Shown one piece after another: positions 7,287 through 15,674 of a stretch of DNA of 39,730 bases; position 1 is the first letter of the stretch, and each line of letters opens with the position of its first letter. The stretch covers positions 1 through 39,730 of the forward strand of contig NZ_LZLS01000092.1 of NCBI RefSeq assembly GCF_001673365.1. The letters run 5' to 3'. The DNA is from Mycobacterium asiaticum (GTDB lineage: Bacteria; Actinomycetota; Actinomycetes; Mycobacteriales; Mycobacteriaceae). Under the pieces are notes generated by a model. It saw only the letters and a list, made by a program, of their open reading frames with translations. It ran no database searches and had not been told where the DNA came from. Both the position numbers and the translations under genes were made by a program.

Positions 7287-7376
7287 GCACTCTCAGGTTT
7301 CGCTGGACAGTATCCGGCACTATCAGGTATTTGTGGACAAGGCCGGTCCACTTCGTCCACGACTACATGAGAGTGC
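7287..7376. repeat. Two tandem 30-bp-period repeats inside a 9-bp inverted repeat
   Basis: CACTCTCAGGTTTCGCTGGA (from 7288) and CACTATCAGGTATTTGTGGA (from 7318) are offset by exactly 30 bp. Over 22 bases (7288-7309 and 7318-7339) they match at 17 positions. GCACTCTCA at 7287-7295 is also repeated inverted as TGAGAGTGC at 7368-7376. Such a mix of direct and inverted short repeats in non-coding DNA resembles a recombinase or regulator binding region, or a scar of past integration. Confidence 0.4.
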
Positions 7377-7581
7377 CCAGTTGACAGCTTCGCCGCGCTC
7401 TCAACAAGTTCCGGATCGGACAGATTGCGGTGTCGGCGCAGCTGACAGGCGCTCCCACCTCCTATGGCATCGGCCAATAGCCGAATTTCACCGTTAGGTG
7501 ACGAGATGGGAATGGCGCTCAGCTCCAGCCAGCAGGTTTACTTCACACTGGCTCACTCCCTGCCCGCTGGCTGTGCACATG

Positions 7582-7599
7582 AACGTCACTGTGACGAAT
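7582..7599. repeat. 18-bp repeat AACGTCACTGTGACGAAT, copy 1
   Basis: The sequence is identical to 8969-8986. It contains the perfect odd palindrome CGTCAC-T-GTGACG (7585-7597). The two copies bracket the relBE and mazEF-like genes in the same orientation. Confidence 0.6.
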
Positions 7600-7666
7600 T
7601 AGTGTGTGCCGCTGGGCAATTGACGCGTGACTGTGCGCGGCTTCGCTATCGACCCAAGGCTGCGGG

Positions 7667-7930
7667 TCAGCGCCTGTAAACGTCCGCGCGATGATCGACT
7701 CGCTGAATCAACACCAGTGAGTGATCCTCATCGATCCGGTACAACAGGCGGTACGGGCCGCGCCGGGCGCTATACAGTCCGGTTAGTTCACGCCGCAGTG
7801 GTTTACCGACGCGGCGCGGTTCGTGCGCCAGCTCGCCGAATGCGAACTCAATCACGGCCGAGAGCACGCGCGGCGGCAGCTTGTGCAGGTCACGCCGGGC
7901 GGTGCCGGTGAACCGAACCGTGTAAACCAC
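7667..7930 (-). CDS. relE: RelE-family mRNA interferase toxin
   Basis: RelE-type toxins bind the ribosomal A site and cut mRNA, and are held inactive by their antitoxin. From the GTG at 7930 the product is 87 residues (VVYTVRFTGTARRDLHKLPP). It shows the classic mycobacterial RelE signature: TARRDLHKLP, then EFAFGELAHEPRRVGKPL, GLYSARRGPYRLLYRID and a C-terminal HRADVYRR. The basic residues in SARRGPYR are where the catalytic and RNA-binding arginines of the family lie. It begins 7 bases after the antitoxin stop codon on the same strand, so the two form one operon. The open frame extends further upstream, but that part overlaps the antitoxin and has no RelE similarity. Confidence 0.9.
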   Translation of the reverse strand: MVYTVRFTGTARRDLHKLPPRVLSAVIEFAFGELAHEPRRVGKPLRRELTGLYSARRGPYRLLYRIDEDHSLVLIQRVDHRADVYRR

Positions 7931-7937
7931 GGCTGCA

Positions 7938-8219
7938 TTAGTCGGCGTGCCGAGGCACGCCGAACTCGGCGCGGATTTCGTGCTCACCGTACGTGCGCCC
8001 AGCGCCAATGTCGGCGTCTGCCTCGGCGATCGATTCCTTGATGCCGGGCTGGGAAAGCCAGTACAGCGTCTCCTGGAGCGATTCCCACTCCTCGACGCCA
8101 ACGAGCACCGCCGCCGGCGCTCCGTTCTTGGTGATCGTGATCTGATCCTGCGTTTGGGCGACCGCGTCGACATACTCGTTGAGCTTGTCTTTCATCTTCG
8201 AGATCGACAAAATCCGCAT
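7938..8219 (-). CDS. relB: RelB/Phd-type antitoxin
   Basis: This 93-residue antitoxin (MRILSISKMKDKLNEYVDAV) has the Phd/YefM-type N-terminal DNA-binding fold seen in mycobacterial RelB proteins, with the core ITITKNGAPAAVLVGVEEWESL. The C-terminal half (IKESIAEADADIGAGRTYGE) is acidic and helical, as expected for the toxin-wrapping part. It should neutralise the RelE toxin encoded just downstream and, with it, repress their shared promoter. ATG 8219 lies 6 bases after a TAATAT box, which implies a leaderless transcript. Length and order (antitoxin first) are typical. Confidence 0.9.
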   Translation of the reverse strand: MRILSISKMKDKLNEYVDAVAQTQDQITITKNGAPAAVLVGVEEWESLQETLYWLSQPGIKESIAEADADIGAGRTYGEHEIRAEFGVPRHAD

Positions 8220-8231
8220 ATCACCATATTA
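8219..8231 (-). promoter_or_regulatory. relBE promoter -10 box (TAATAT), leaderless
   Basis: On the minus strand TAATAT occupies 8231-8226 and is followed six bases later by the relB ATG at 8219. The start of transcription should coincide with the start codon. Confidence 0.5.
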
Positions 8232-8412
8232 GCCCTAAATACAAGCCAGCCGCAGGCTGTAATCAAGGCCTATAGACCTGGGCGCCACTGGCCCCGAGCC
8301 ATCTCGCGACGACTGAAAACCCGGCCGCATCCGCTCCCCTATGCCAACTCGCACATGCCGAGCACGCACCATTACCAGTTGCGGGTGGCGAGTTACATTG
8401 AGGTCCGGCACG

Positions 8413-8757
8413 TCAGAGATTCAGCACGCGTCGGAGTCCCCGATCAACTTCGCCCATGATGTTGGCCGGTAGGTCACCGATCCGGTCCGACAGGTCTGTC
8501 TTGTTGAGTGTGACGAGTGCGGTGACATTGACGACTGAGTCGTGCGGGAGTCCCGTCGCTACGGCGGGCAGGAACACGTTTCCCGGCATCGCCGCCAAAG
8601 CTGTGTTCGACGTGATCACCGTGGCGATCACCGTCGCAAGGCGGCTGGCGTTGTATGGATCAGACTCGATCACCAGGACGGGACGGCGCTTTGCCCGTCG
8701 GCTACCGGATGGCGCTCCCAGATCTGCCCAGTAGAGCTCAGCTCGGCTGATCACCAC
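8413..8757 (-). CDS. mazF: MazF/PemK-family endoribonuclease toxin
   Basis: MazF toxins cut RNA at short specific sequences. The 114-residue product carries the family landmarks in order: an N-terminal ISRAELYWADLGAPSG beta strand, the RRPVLVIESDPYN block, VIATVITSNTALAAMPGNVFL, and GLPHDSVVNVTALVTLNKTDL, ending in MGEVDRGLRRVLNL. Two GTG codons (8757 and 8754) are possible starts; the first codes for the initial residue used here. Either start overlaps the end of the upstream antitoxin gene, by 7 or 4 bases. Which of the several mycobacterial MazF groups it belongs to cannot be told by eye. Confidence 0.88.
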   Translation of the reverse strand: MVISRAELYWADLGAPSGSRRAKRRPVLVIESDPYNASRLATVIATVITSNTALAAMPGNVFLPAVATGLPHDSVVNVTALVTLNKTDLSDRIGDLPANIMGEVDRGLRRVLNL

Positions 8758-8927
8758 TCGTCGTCCATTGCATCCAAAAGCCGGTGTCCGACGGCTACAG
8801 CGGCGACTTCCGCGTCGTCGGTAGCGTCAAGGCGCTTTAGGGCACTGTCGATCTGACCGGTCAAAGATTGCGCGTCTAACTCGTCTAAGTAGCGTTGCCC
8901 TCGTGCCGACGCGCGCCGTCCCACCAC
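8751..8927 (-). CDS. Short MazE-like antitoxin (58 aa)
   Basis: A short frame directly upstream of mazF encodes 58 residues, from VVGRRASARGQRYLDELDAQ to LLDAMDDEW, and overlaps mazF by 7 bases. Position, overlap and the acidic, tryptophan-ending C-terminus fit an antitoxin. The only possible starts are GTG codons at 8927 or 8924; the frame is closed by a stop at 8973-8975 and has no ATG. An N-terminal ribbon-helix-helix or AbrB DNA-binding domain is missing. The gene is therefore either a minimal antitoxin without DNA binding or the remnant of a longer one. Confidence 0.6.
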   Translation of the reverse strand: MVGRRASARGQRYLDELDAQSLTGQIDSALKRLDATDDAEVAAVAVGHRLLDAMDDEW

Positions 8928-8968
8928 ACATCCATGTGCCCCGCCACACGACGTGCGACCGAAACGTA

Positions 8969-8986
8969 AACGTCACTGTGACGAAT
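8969..8986. repeat. 18-bp repeat AACGTCACTGTGACGAAT, copy 2
   Basis: This is identical to 7582-7599 and lies about 42 bases upstream of the mazE-like start codon, where an operator would be expected. The palindromic core is at 8971-8983. Confidence 0.6.
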
Positions 8987-9040
8987 GCCTCTGCGGTGCA
9001 GGATGATTCAGTTCAATGCGCCAGGCGCGACCAAACCAAC

Positions 9041-9403
9041 TCAGCAGTCGCCCACTTGGTCGATGACTTTGTTCAACGGCGCCGCGGGCGAAACGTTGAC
9101 TGCGTAGGTCGGGTTGTCGACAAACCACGCGATCTTGGAACAGTAGCCCGGCCCAGACGGCTGCCCGGCCCGCCAGGTTTCGAGCGTGGGGCGGCAGTTG
9201 TACAAGTCAGACTCGTTCATCGCGCGAGCGCTGTCCGGCGCTCCGGGCACGTGCAACCAGACGATCAGGCCCTTCGAAGTTGGCAGATTGCATGGCGCCG
9301 CCGGCACCGGCGCGATGCCGACTCCGCCGTAGGCCATCGGAGCGAGCGGTAGCGCGCACGCCCCCAGCACCACAGTCGCCGCAGCAACTAAGGAGATTTT
9401 CAC
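9041..9403 (-). CDS. Small secreted protein of unknown function
   Basis: The 120-residue product begins at GTG 9403 (VKISLVAAATVVLGACALPL) with a typical signal peptide whose cleavage should fall near ALPLAPMA. A strong ribosome binding site (AAGGAGGG) lies 5 bases before the GTG and fixes the start, although the frame is open further back. The mature part contains four cysteines (APCNLP, LYNCRP, GYCSKI and the C-terminal VGDC), enough for two disulfides outside the cell. I recognise no domain. It is 59 bases downstream of the GH6 enzyme gene on the same strand and may be co-exported with it. Confidence 0.75.
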   Translation of the reverse strand: MKISLVAAATVVLGACALPLAPMAYGGVGIAPVPAAPCNLPTSKGLIVWLHVPGAPDSARAMNESDLYNCRPTLETWRAGQPSGPGYCSKIAWFVDNPTYAVNVSPAAPLNKVIDQVGDC

Positions 9404-9462
9404 CCTGCCCTCCTTCAACGCTGGCTCAAAAGCTACCGCTGAAAGAAGGAGATCGAAAGCTC

Positions 9463-10461
9463 CTACTGCCCCGCGTTGGCTGCCAGATCGATGGCGTACT
9501 GGCTGACAAAGCGACCCGCCGCGGGACCACCATTGCAAGACCCATCCGATTCGCCGGGACGCTTGATCCACAGGTAGGCGTCGGCATGCGCTCCCGCGGT
9601 AGCCGTGGTGGGCGGGGTGCCCAACGCGCGACCGCTGGGGTTGCACCAGCTCAGCGCAGAGTCGGGCGCGGGTCCGACGCCGTTGCGACCGGTGTCGATC
9701 ACGTAGTGCGCACCGCCGGTCATTCCCGAAACCGCTTCGCCGTAGCCGATTTCCTCATCGGTGGTGAAGAAGTTGGACACGTTGAGGCTGAAGCCGCGCG
9801 CCCGGCCGACACCGGCCTGGTTGAGCCTGTTGGAGATCTCCTCGGCACTCACCCAGCGCGAGTGTCCGCCGTCGACGTAGACAGCAGCAGCGGGATCGCG
9901 GGTCAGGGTGTCAACCGCGTAGCGGATCAGGTCGTACCGCTCTTGGCGTTGGTCGGCCGAGAGGCAGTCGGCCATTGCGAGCGCGTCGGGTTCGACGATG
10001 ATCACCGCCGGCGAACCGCCCAGGCCGCTGGCAATACCGTCGATCCAGCCGCGGTAGTCGGCGCCGGAGGCAAACCCACCGGAGGCATAACTGCCGCAGT
10101 CGCGATGCGGGATTCCATACAGGGCGAAGATAGGCATGCTGCCGGCAGCCTGCGCGGCGCCGGCGTACCTGGCGACCGTGCCACCGACCGAACCGGCCGA
10201 AAAGGCGTGGTCGAGCCAGTAAGCCTGCGGGGTGTTGGCGATAGCGGTCAGCTGCGGACTACCGGCGCTGCGCGCGGCGCCCATGGCGGCTGAGGCGGGG
10301 TCGACGTAGAAGGACTGTCCCTCGAGCGGGTTGGACGCATCCACCAGTCGCATCGACGGGGCGGCCGTCGGGTGGCTAACCAGACCTACGCCGACAAGGG
10401 CCGCAACGGCAAGCAACGGGGTGAACCAGCGAGTGACTGCACGAGCAGCTGAGAACATCAC
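9463..10461 (-). CDS. celA1: Secreted glycoside hydrolase family 6 (endoglucanase-like)
   Basis: GH6 enzymes hydrolyse beta-1,4-glucan by inversion. The 332-residue product has an N-terminal signal or membrane anchor (TRWFTPLLAVAALVGVGLV) and both family signatures: IPHRDCGSYASGG with the catalytic aspartate, and VIIVEPDALAMADCL, which fits the PROSITE GH6 pattern. Further conserved blocks are YVDGGHSRWV and YLWIKRPGESDG. No cellulose-binding module is present. It resembles CelA1 (Rv0062) of M. tuberculosis, which is somewhat longer at 380 residues, so the symbol is tentative. In mycobacteria such enzymes are thought to act on cellulose in biofilms or the environment. The start is GTG 10461 or the adjacent ATG 10458. 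Confidence 0.88.
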   Translation of the reverse strand: MMFSAARAVTRWFTPLLAVAALVGVGLVSHPTAAPSMRLVDASNPLEGQSFYVDPASAAMGAARSAGSPQLTAIANTPQAYWLDHAFSAGSVGGTVARYAGAAQAAGSMPIFALYGIPHRDCGSYASGGFASGADYRGWIDGIASGLGGSPAVIIVEPDALAMADCLSADQRQERYDLIRYAVDTLTRDPAAAVYVDGGHSRWVSAEEISNRLNQAGVGRARGFSLNVSNFFTTDEEIGYGEAVSGMTGGAHYVIDTGRNGVGPAPDSALSWCNPSGRALGTPPTTATAGAHADAYLWIKRPGESDGSCNGGPAAGRFVSQYAIDLAANAGQ

Positions 10462-10509
10462 GAGAGCAAACTAGTGCCCAATCGTGATCTTCGCCAGTGA
10501 ACCGCGGAT

Positions 10510-11337
10510 CTAGTTGCGGTGCGGCGGAAAGTACATCTCTTGTCGCACCGTGCACACCAGGTCCCCGTTGCGGTTGAACATCGTTCCGTTCGCCAGCGCG
10601 AGTGAATCGGCGCTACTGGGTGAAGACCGTTGGTAGAGAAGCCAATCCGATAGCAATGCCGGCGCGTGAAACCACACCGAATGGTCGCGTTGCGCCGATT
10701 CACCTACGCCGCCGCGGGCGGTGAAAGCCGGCTCGGTCAGCGTCACCGCCGACAGGTAGGCCACCAGACTTGCGCTGAGCACCGGGTCGTCGGGGACCGT
10801 GCCGTCCGGGCGCACCCACATCGGCGACCGCGCCGGCGGCGCGATCTCGGTGTCGATAATGCGGCGCTCGAACCAACGCAGGCTTGCCCACCGTCCCCTG
10901 GTTTTCTCGTCGGACTCGGCAAGGTGCGGGGCCGCCCACGGTAACGCCTCCGGTGCGGGCACCTGCGGAATCTGCGGCTGGTAGGTGACCTGAGCGGACG
11001 CGGGATCGGCGACTTTGAACGAAGACATGGCCTCCATCAGGATCTTGTCGTCCTGGCGTGCGGTGACCCGCCGTGCGGAGAACGTCCGTCCTTCTTGAAG
11101 GTCGACCACCTCGAACTCCACCGGCCGACGAGAATCCCCCGGCCGCAGAAAGTAGGTGTGGACACTGTGAGGTGCCCGACCCGGCGCGGTATGACTAGCT
11201 GCCAGCAGGGCCTGCGCCGAGATATGACCGCCCAGGATGTGGTTGGCCGGTGCGGGCAATTGCTGTCCGACGAAACGCCAGTTCTCGACTTGCTCCAACT
11301 CGAGGGTGGCAAGCACGGCGCCCAGTGAGGATGACAT
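10510..11337 (-). CDS. tesB: Acyl-CoA thioesterase II (TesB family)
   Basis: TesB-type enzymes release free fatty acid from acyl-CoA. The 275-residue double-hotdog protein starts MSSSLGAVLATLELEQVENW. The N-terminal hotdog carries FVGQQLPAPANHILGGHISAQAL and HSVHTYFLRPGDSRRPVEFEV. The C-terminal one carries SLVAYLSAVTL, SVWFHAPALLSDWLLYQ and a final GDLVCTVRQEMYF. Length agrees with mycobacterial TesB2 (about 280 residues). The ATG at 11337 lies 26 bases after the stop codon of the upstream CobW gene on the same strand, so the two may be co-transcribed. The substrate chain length cannot be read from the sequence. Confidence 0.9.
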   Translation of the reverse strand: MSSSLGAVLATLELEQVENWRFVGQQLPAPANHILGGHISAQALLAASHTAPGRAPHSVHTYFLRPGDSRRPVEFEVVDLQEGRTFSARRVTARQDDKILMEAMSSFKVADPASAQVTYQPQIPQVPAPEALPWAAPHLAESDEKTRGRWASLRWFERRIIDTEIAPPARSPMWVRPDGTVPDDPVLSASLVAYLSAVTLTEPAFTARGGVGESAQRDHSVWFHAPALLSDWLLYQRSSPSSADSLALANGTMFNRNGDLVCTVRQEMYFPPHRN

Positions 11338-11363
11338 CGGGACGTATCTTGCCGGACCGACCC

Positions 11364-12377
11364 TCAGCCGCTGAGCCGCCGGTACCGCTGCAGCCGGCGC
11401 AGCGCGGACGCCGATGCGGGCGCGGCGCCTGACCGCACGACGCGATCCAGGCGTTCGCGCACGGCCGTCACGTCCAGATGCATGCCGATCGCCACCAGAG
11501 TGTTCGCCAGGTGCGGTGGCGCCTTGCCGACGTGGATCGCATCGCCCACCAAGTTGACGACGTAGGTCTTGACAGACGCGCCGTGCTGCACCGCCACCAC
11601 GCCTTTCAATCGGAAGACACCAGAAGGTGGCTGTTCGAGTAGGTCAAAAAGCGCGTCGAGGTCGACACAACCGGCGCTGCGGACGGTGACGGCGTCGGCG
11701 TGGACGTGATCGTGTGGTTCGTCGGACTCGACCAACAACTCTCGAAACGAAAGTTGACCCGCCTGTTCCTCAACCGACTCAGTCGCGTCGAACAACAGCG
11801 CGGGATCGATCCGGCCACCCGTGGTGCCCACCACCTGCACGCGCGGGTTACGTTGCGCCACTCGCTCTTTGACACGTTGCAGGATTTCGGGCTGTTGAGC
11901 TTCGGGCACCCGGTCGAGCTTGTTGACCACGATCAGCGACGCTGCGCCGTACCGTGCGGGCGGCAGGTCGGTGCGGTCGACGGTGTCGAAGTGGTTCGCG
12001 GCGTCGATGACGTCGACGAGGCCGCCGGGCCGGACCCCGGATAGCTTGCTGAATCCGATGATGCGCGCAATCGCCACCGGGTCGGCCAGGCCGCTAGCTT
12101 CGACGAGGATGGCATCGAGCCGGCGTGCCGGGTCGGCGAGCTTGGCAAGGGCGTCGTCGAGGCCTCCGTCGTCGGGCAGGCAGCAGATACATCCGCCGGC
12201 GATCGATGCGGGCTCGTCGATCTGGCCCGCGACCAGCCCCGCGTCGACGTTGAGTTCGCCGAAGTCGTTGACGACGACGCCGATGCGCGTCCCAGGGCTA
12301 CGCAGCAGGTGGTTAAGCAGCGTGGTCTTGCCTGCGCCGAGATGACCCGTGAGCGCGATGACCGGTATCGCAGACAC
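11364..12377 (-). CDS. CobW/COG0523-family metal-chaperone GTPase
   Basis: This 337-residue G3E-family GTPase is expected to deliver a metal such as zinc or cobalt to a client protein. The motifs are clear: Walker A GHLGAGKT near residues 11-18, the metal-binding CxCC as [10 protein letters not shown], the switch region VEASGLADP, and the NKLD guanine-specificity motif. A CobW_C domain follows ([31 protein letters not shown]). The start is GTG 12377, with a TAGCGT-like -10 box about 7 bases upstream, so the transcript may be nearly leaderless. It is divergent from pntA. I see no Zur box, and its client is unknown. Confidence 0.9.
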   Translation of the reverse strand: MSAIPVIALTGHLGAGKTTLLNHLLRSPGTRIGVVVNDFGELNVDAGLVAGQIDEPASIAGGCICCLPDDGGLDDALAKLADPARRLDAILVEASGLADPVAIARIIGFSKLSGVRPGGLVDVIDAANHFDTVDRTDLPPARYGAASLIVVNKLDRVPEAQQPEILQRVKERVAQRNPRVQVVGTTGGRIDPALLFDATESVEEQAGQLSFRELLVESDEPHDHVHADAVTVRSAGCVDLDALFDLLEQPPSGVFRLKGVVAVQHGASVKTYVVNLVGDAIHVGKAPPHLANTLVAIGMHLDVTAVRERLDRVVRSGAAPASASALRRLQRYRRLSG

Positions 12378-12552
12378 CGGGGCAACGCTATCGGACCGCT
12401 ACACAGCGAGGTGCGCAACTTCGACGAGGCCAGTGTGTGATGACTCATTCTGTTTTCTTAGGTATGGCTACTGTGCCGTAGGCTTTGCGGCGATTTGTGA
12501 ACGCAGACGCGCATCCCCCCTGCGCTCAACCAACCGAACGGACCCCACGCAA
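12378..12552. promoter_or_regulatory. Divergent promoter region between the CobW gene and pntA
   Basis: This 175-bp gap separates two divergent genes and must hold both promoters. The CobW-side -10 is probably TAGCGT on the minus strand, ending about 7 bases from GTG 12377. For pntA the best candidate is a TATGGC/TACTGT stretch near 12460-12470, which would leave a leader of about 80 bases. No regulator site was recognised. Confidence 0.35.
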
Positions 12553-14091
12553 GTGATCATCGGAATACCACGCGAGTCCTCACCCGGTGAGACTCGCGTC
12601 GCCGCCACGCCGCAGACCGTCGGGCAGCTCATCAAGCTCGGCTACTCGGTGGTCGTCGAATCCGAGGCCGGTGCCGCCGCGAGCTTCTTGGACGACGCAT
12701 ACGTCGAGGCCGGCGCCGAAATCGGGTCGTTTGATCAGACCTGGAACGCCGACATCATATTGAAGGTGAACGCACCCAACGACGACGAGATCGCCGCGGC
12801 CAAGGAGGGGGCGACCATTGTCGGCCTCATCTCCCCCGGGCTGAACCCCGACCTTGTCGAGAAGTTGTCGACCCGTCCGATCACGGTGCTGGCGATGGAT
12901 GCGGTGCCTCGTATCTCCCGGGCCCAGTCGCTGGACGTCTTGTCGTCGATGGCCAACATCGCCGGCTACCGAGCCGTGATCGAGGCGGCACACGCTTTCG
13001 GCCGGTTCTTCACCGGTCAGGTGACCGCCGCGGGCAAGGTCCCGCCTGCCAAGGTGCTCGTCGTGGGAGCGGGGGTAGCGGGCCTTTCGGCGATCGGAGC
13101 GGCGGGCAGCCTGGGCGCCATCGTGCGCGCTACCGACCCCCGCCCCGAGGTCGCCGATCAGGTCAAATCCCTTGGCGGCGAATATATTTCGATCGACTCC
13201 ACCGAAACAGAGGTATCCAGCACCGGATACGCCAAGGAGATGAGCGACGACTACAAGGCTCGCGAGGCCCAGCTGTACGCCGAGCAGAGCAAGGACGTCG
13301 ACATCATCGTCACCACCGCACTGATCCCGGGTAAACCCGCGCCGCGGATCATCACCGCGGACATGGTCGCCGCGATGACGCCGGGCAGCGTCATCGTCGA
13401 CATGGCCGCCGCCAACGGCGGCAACGTCGAAGGCACCGTGAAAGACCAGGTGGTGGTCACTGACAACGACGTGACGATCATCGGCTACACCGACCTGGCC
13501 GGACGGTTACCGGCCCAGTCCTCCCAGTTGTATGGCACGAACCTGGTCAACCTGCTCAAGTTGATGACCCCGGAGAAGGACGGTCAACTCGTCCTGGACT
13601 TCGACGACGTCGTGCAGCGGTCGATCACCGTCGTCCGCAATGGCGAATCCACCTGGCCTCCCCCACCCGTGCAGGTATCGGCAACCCCGGCCGTACCGGC
13701 GGCGGCCGCCGCACCGGCCAAGGAGTCACACCCCAAGGCGAAGATGTCCACCAAGCGGCGACTGAGCACCACCCTGGTGGCGGCCGCTCTGCTGTTCGTG
13801 CTCGTCGCGATCTCCCCAGCCGCGCTGCAAGTGCACCTGACGGTCTTCGCGCTGGCCATCGTGATCGGCTATTACGTGATCGGCCACGTCCACCACGCGC
13901 TGCACACACCGCTGATGTCGGTGACCAACGCCATCTCCGGAATCATCGTGCTGGGCGCCCTGCTGCAGATCGGCCGCCACGACCTCGCGGTAACCGTGGT
14001 GTCGGGCGTGGCGATCTTGCTGGCCAGCATCAACATCTTCGGCGGCTTCGCGGTGACACGACGAATGCTGGCCATGTTCTCCCGCAGCTGA
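12553..14091 (+). CDS. pntA: NAD(P) transhydrogenase subunit alpha (fused PntA)
   Basis: PntA forms the NAD(H)-binding and part of the membrane portion of the proton-translocating transhydrogenase, which makes NADPH from NADH at the cost of proton motive force. The start is GTG 12553 ([20 protein letters not shown]), giving 512 residues. Residues 1 to about 370 form the dI NAD-binding domain, with [18 protein letters not shown] at about 169. A proline/alanine-rich linker ([18 protein letters not shown]) leads to a membrane part with helices in [37 protein letters not shown] and [10 protein letters not shown]. In M. tuberculosis the same regions are two proteins, PntAa and PntAb; here they are one uninterrupted chain, as in E. 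coli. Confidence 0.93.
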   Translation: MIIGIPRESSPGETRVAATPQTVGQLIKLGYSVVVESEAGAAASFLDDAYVEAGAEIGSFDQTWNADIILKVNAPNDDEIAAAKEGATIVGLISPGLNPDLVEKLSTRPITVLAMDAVPRISRAQSLDVLSSMANIAGYRAVIEAAHAFGRFFTGQVTAAGKVPPAKVLVVGAGVAGLSAIGAAGSLGAIVRATDPRPEVADQVKSLGGEYISIDSTETEVSSTGYAKEMSDDYKAREAQLYAEQSKDVDIIVTTALIPGKPAPRIITADMVAAMTPGSVIVDMAAANGGNVEGTVKDQVVVTDNDVTIIGYTDLAGRLPAQSSQLYGTNLVNLLKLMTPEKDGQLVLDFDDVVQRSITVVRNGESTWPPPPVQVSATPAVPAAAAAPAKESHPKAKMSTKRRLSTTLVAAALLFVLVAISPAALQVHLTVFALAIVIGYYVIGHVHHALHTPLMSVTNAISGIIVLGALLQIGRHDLAVTVVSGVAILLASINIFGGFAVTRRMLAMFSRS

Positions 14092-14120
14092 GCCTGCGCA
14101 CCTAAGCGAAGGATCCTTTC

Positions 14121-15542
14121 TTGTTCACCGTAGAAACCGCCGCCACCGCTGCCTACGTCGTCGCGGCCCTGCTTTTCATCCTGGCGCTGGCCGGGCTGTC
14201 CAAGCACGAAACATCAAGAGCCGGGAACCTTTTCGGCACCTTCGGCATGGCGGTAGCGCTGGTCGCGACCATCGCGCTGGCCGTCGATCGCCGCATCGAG
14301 CCACTGGGAGTGGCGCTGCTGATCGGCGCCGTGGCCGTCGGGGCCGCAATTGGCTTGTGGCGTGCCCGGGTGGTCGAGATGACCGGCATGCCCGAACTGA
14401 TCGCGCTACTGCACTCCTTCGTCGGTCTGGCCGCGGTGCTGGTCGGCTGGAACGGCTACCTGGACGTCGAGAACAATCCCGGTGGCGTCGAGGCCGCCAA
14501 ACTTCAAGCCGAAGGGCTGGCCGGGATCCACTCGGCCGAGGTCGTCATCGGGGTCTTCATCGGGGCGGTGACCTTCACCGGTTCAATCGTGGCGAATCTG
14601 AAGTTGTCGGCCCGGATCAGTTCGAGTCCGATGATGTTGCCGGGCAAGAACTTCCTCAACGTCGGTGCGCTGGTGCTCTTCGGTGCGCTCACCGTCTGGT
14701 TCGTGATCAACCCGACGATCTGGCTCCTGGCCGCGGTCACCGCGCTCGCTCTCCTGCTCGGCTGGCATCTGGTCGCGTCCATCGGTGGCGGCGACATGCC
14801 CGTCGTGGTTTCGATGCTGAACAGCTACTCCGGCTGGGCGGCGGCCGCTTCCGGCTTCCTGCTCAGCAATGACCTGCTCATCATCACCGGCGCCCTGGTC
14901 GGCTCGTCCGGTGCCTACCTGTCCTACATCATGTGCAAGGCGATGAACCGGTCGTTCATCTCGGTGATCGCCGGCGGCTTCGGCATCGAGGCCGGCCCGT
15001 CTGACGACAAGGACTACGGCGAGCACCGGGAAATCACCGCCGAAAGCGTTGCCGAGATGCTGGGTTCGGCCGATTCGGTGATCATCACGCCGGGCTACGG
15101 GATGGCCGTCGCGCAGGCCCAGAACCCCGTGGCCGACTTGACCCGCAAGCTGCGGGCGCGCGGCGTCGAGGTCCGGTTCGGTATCCACCCCGTCGCGGGC
15201 CGCCTGCCCGGCCACATGAACGTGCTGCTGGCCGAGGCGAAGGTCCCCTACGACATCGTGCTGGAAATGGACGAGATCAACGACGACTTCTCCGACACCG
15301 CGGTGGTGCTGGTCATCGGTGCCAATGACACCGTCAACCCGGCCGCGGCCGAGGACCCGGGCAGCCCCATCGCTGGCATGCCGGTCCTGACGGTCTGGGA
15401 AGCCGACAACGTCATCGTGTTCAAGCGGTCCATGGCGTCCGGCTACGCCGGCGTGCAGAACCCGCTGTTCTTCCGCGAAAACACCGCCATGCTGTTCGGC
15501 GACGCGCGCGACAGGGTGGAAGCGATCCTGGCGGCCCTGTAG
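14121..15542 (+). CDS. pntB: NAD(P) transhydrogenase subunit beta (PntB)
   Basis: PntB supplies most of the proton channel and the NADP(H)-binding dIII domain of the transhydrogenase. The 473-residue product starts at TTG 14121 ([20 protein letters not shown] after the initiator), preceded by GAAGGATC at a suitable distance. The N-terminal sequence aligns naturally with other PntB proteins through [16 protein letters not shown]. About nine membrane helices precede the NADP-binding domain, where [15 protein letters not shown] and [20 protein letters not shown] are highly conserved. The C-terminus contains [15 protein letters not shown] and [18 protein letters not shown]. It follows pntA by 29 bases in the same operon. 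Confidence 0.95.
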   Translation: MFTVETAATAAYVVAALLFILALAGLSKHETSRAGNLFGTFGMAVALVATIALAVDRRIEPLGVALLIGAVAVGAAIGLWRARVVEMTGMPELIALLHSFVGLAAVLVGWNGYLDVENNPGGVEAAKLQAEGLAGIHSAEVVIGVFIGAVTFTGSIVANLKLSARISSSPMMLPGKNFLNVGALVLFGALTVWFVINPTIWLLAAVTALALLLGWHLVASIGGGDMPVVVSMLNSYSGWAAAASGFLLSNDLLIITGALVGSSGAYLSYIMCKAMNRSFISVIAGGFGIEAGPSDDKDYGEHREITAESVAEMLGSADSVIITPGYGMAVAQAQNPVADLTRKLRARGVEVRFGIHPVAGRLPGHMNVLLAEAKVPYDIVLEMDEINDDFSDTAVVLVIGANDTVNPAAAEDPGSPIAGMPVLTVWEADNVIVFKRSMASGYAGVQNPLFFRENTAMLFGDARDRVEAILAAL

Positions 15543-15674
15543 CCCGGTGGCAGCGGTTCATGTGAATTTTTGATGTCGCGTGTACCGGTGTGCCAAAAGG
15601 CCAAATGCCGGGACGGGAACTGGATACGCTTGGTGCTCGGCGTGCAGCACGCTGTTTGACGTGGAGGGGGCAAA

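Larger units (their letters stand above)
7170..7666. other. Non-coding gap between the XRE/ImmA gene and relE
   Basis: No open frame here looks like a real gene on either strand. Two structures stand out and are listed separately: a pair of 30-bp-period repeats at 7288-7339 with a 9-bp inverted repeat around them, and an 18-bp sequence at 7582-7599 that recurs upstream of the mazE-like gene. Confidence 0.5.

Noticed and set aside
6959..7477. Minus-strand open frame of 172 codons over the end of the XRE/ImmA gene
   Set aside because: More than a third of it is antisense to a well-supported gene, and the rest has no recognisable domain or ribosome binding site.
7213..7497. Plus-strand open frame of 94 codons after the XRE/ImmA gene
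   Set aside because: There is no ribosome binding site or domain, and the composition looks non-coding; it covers the 30-bp repeats, which better explain the region.
7579..7602. Mini-ORF MNVTVTN at the first 18-bp repeat
   Set aside because: Seven codons with no ribosome binding site; the palindrome itself is the likelier reason for conservation.
9280..10293. Plus-strand open frame of 337 codons opposite the GH6 gene
   Set aside because: It is antisense to a gene with two exact GH6 signatures and shows no domain of its own.
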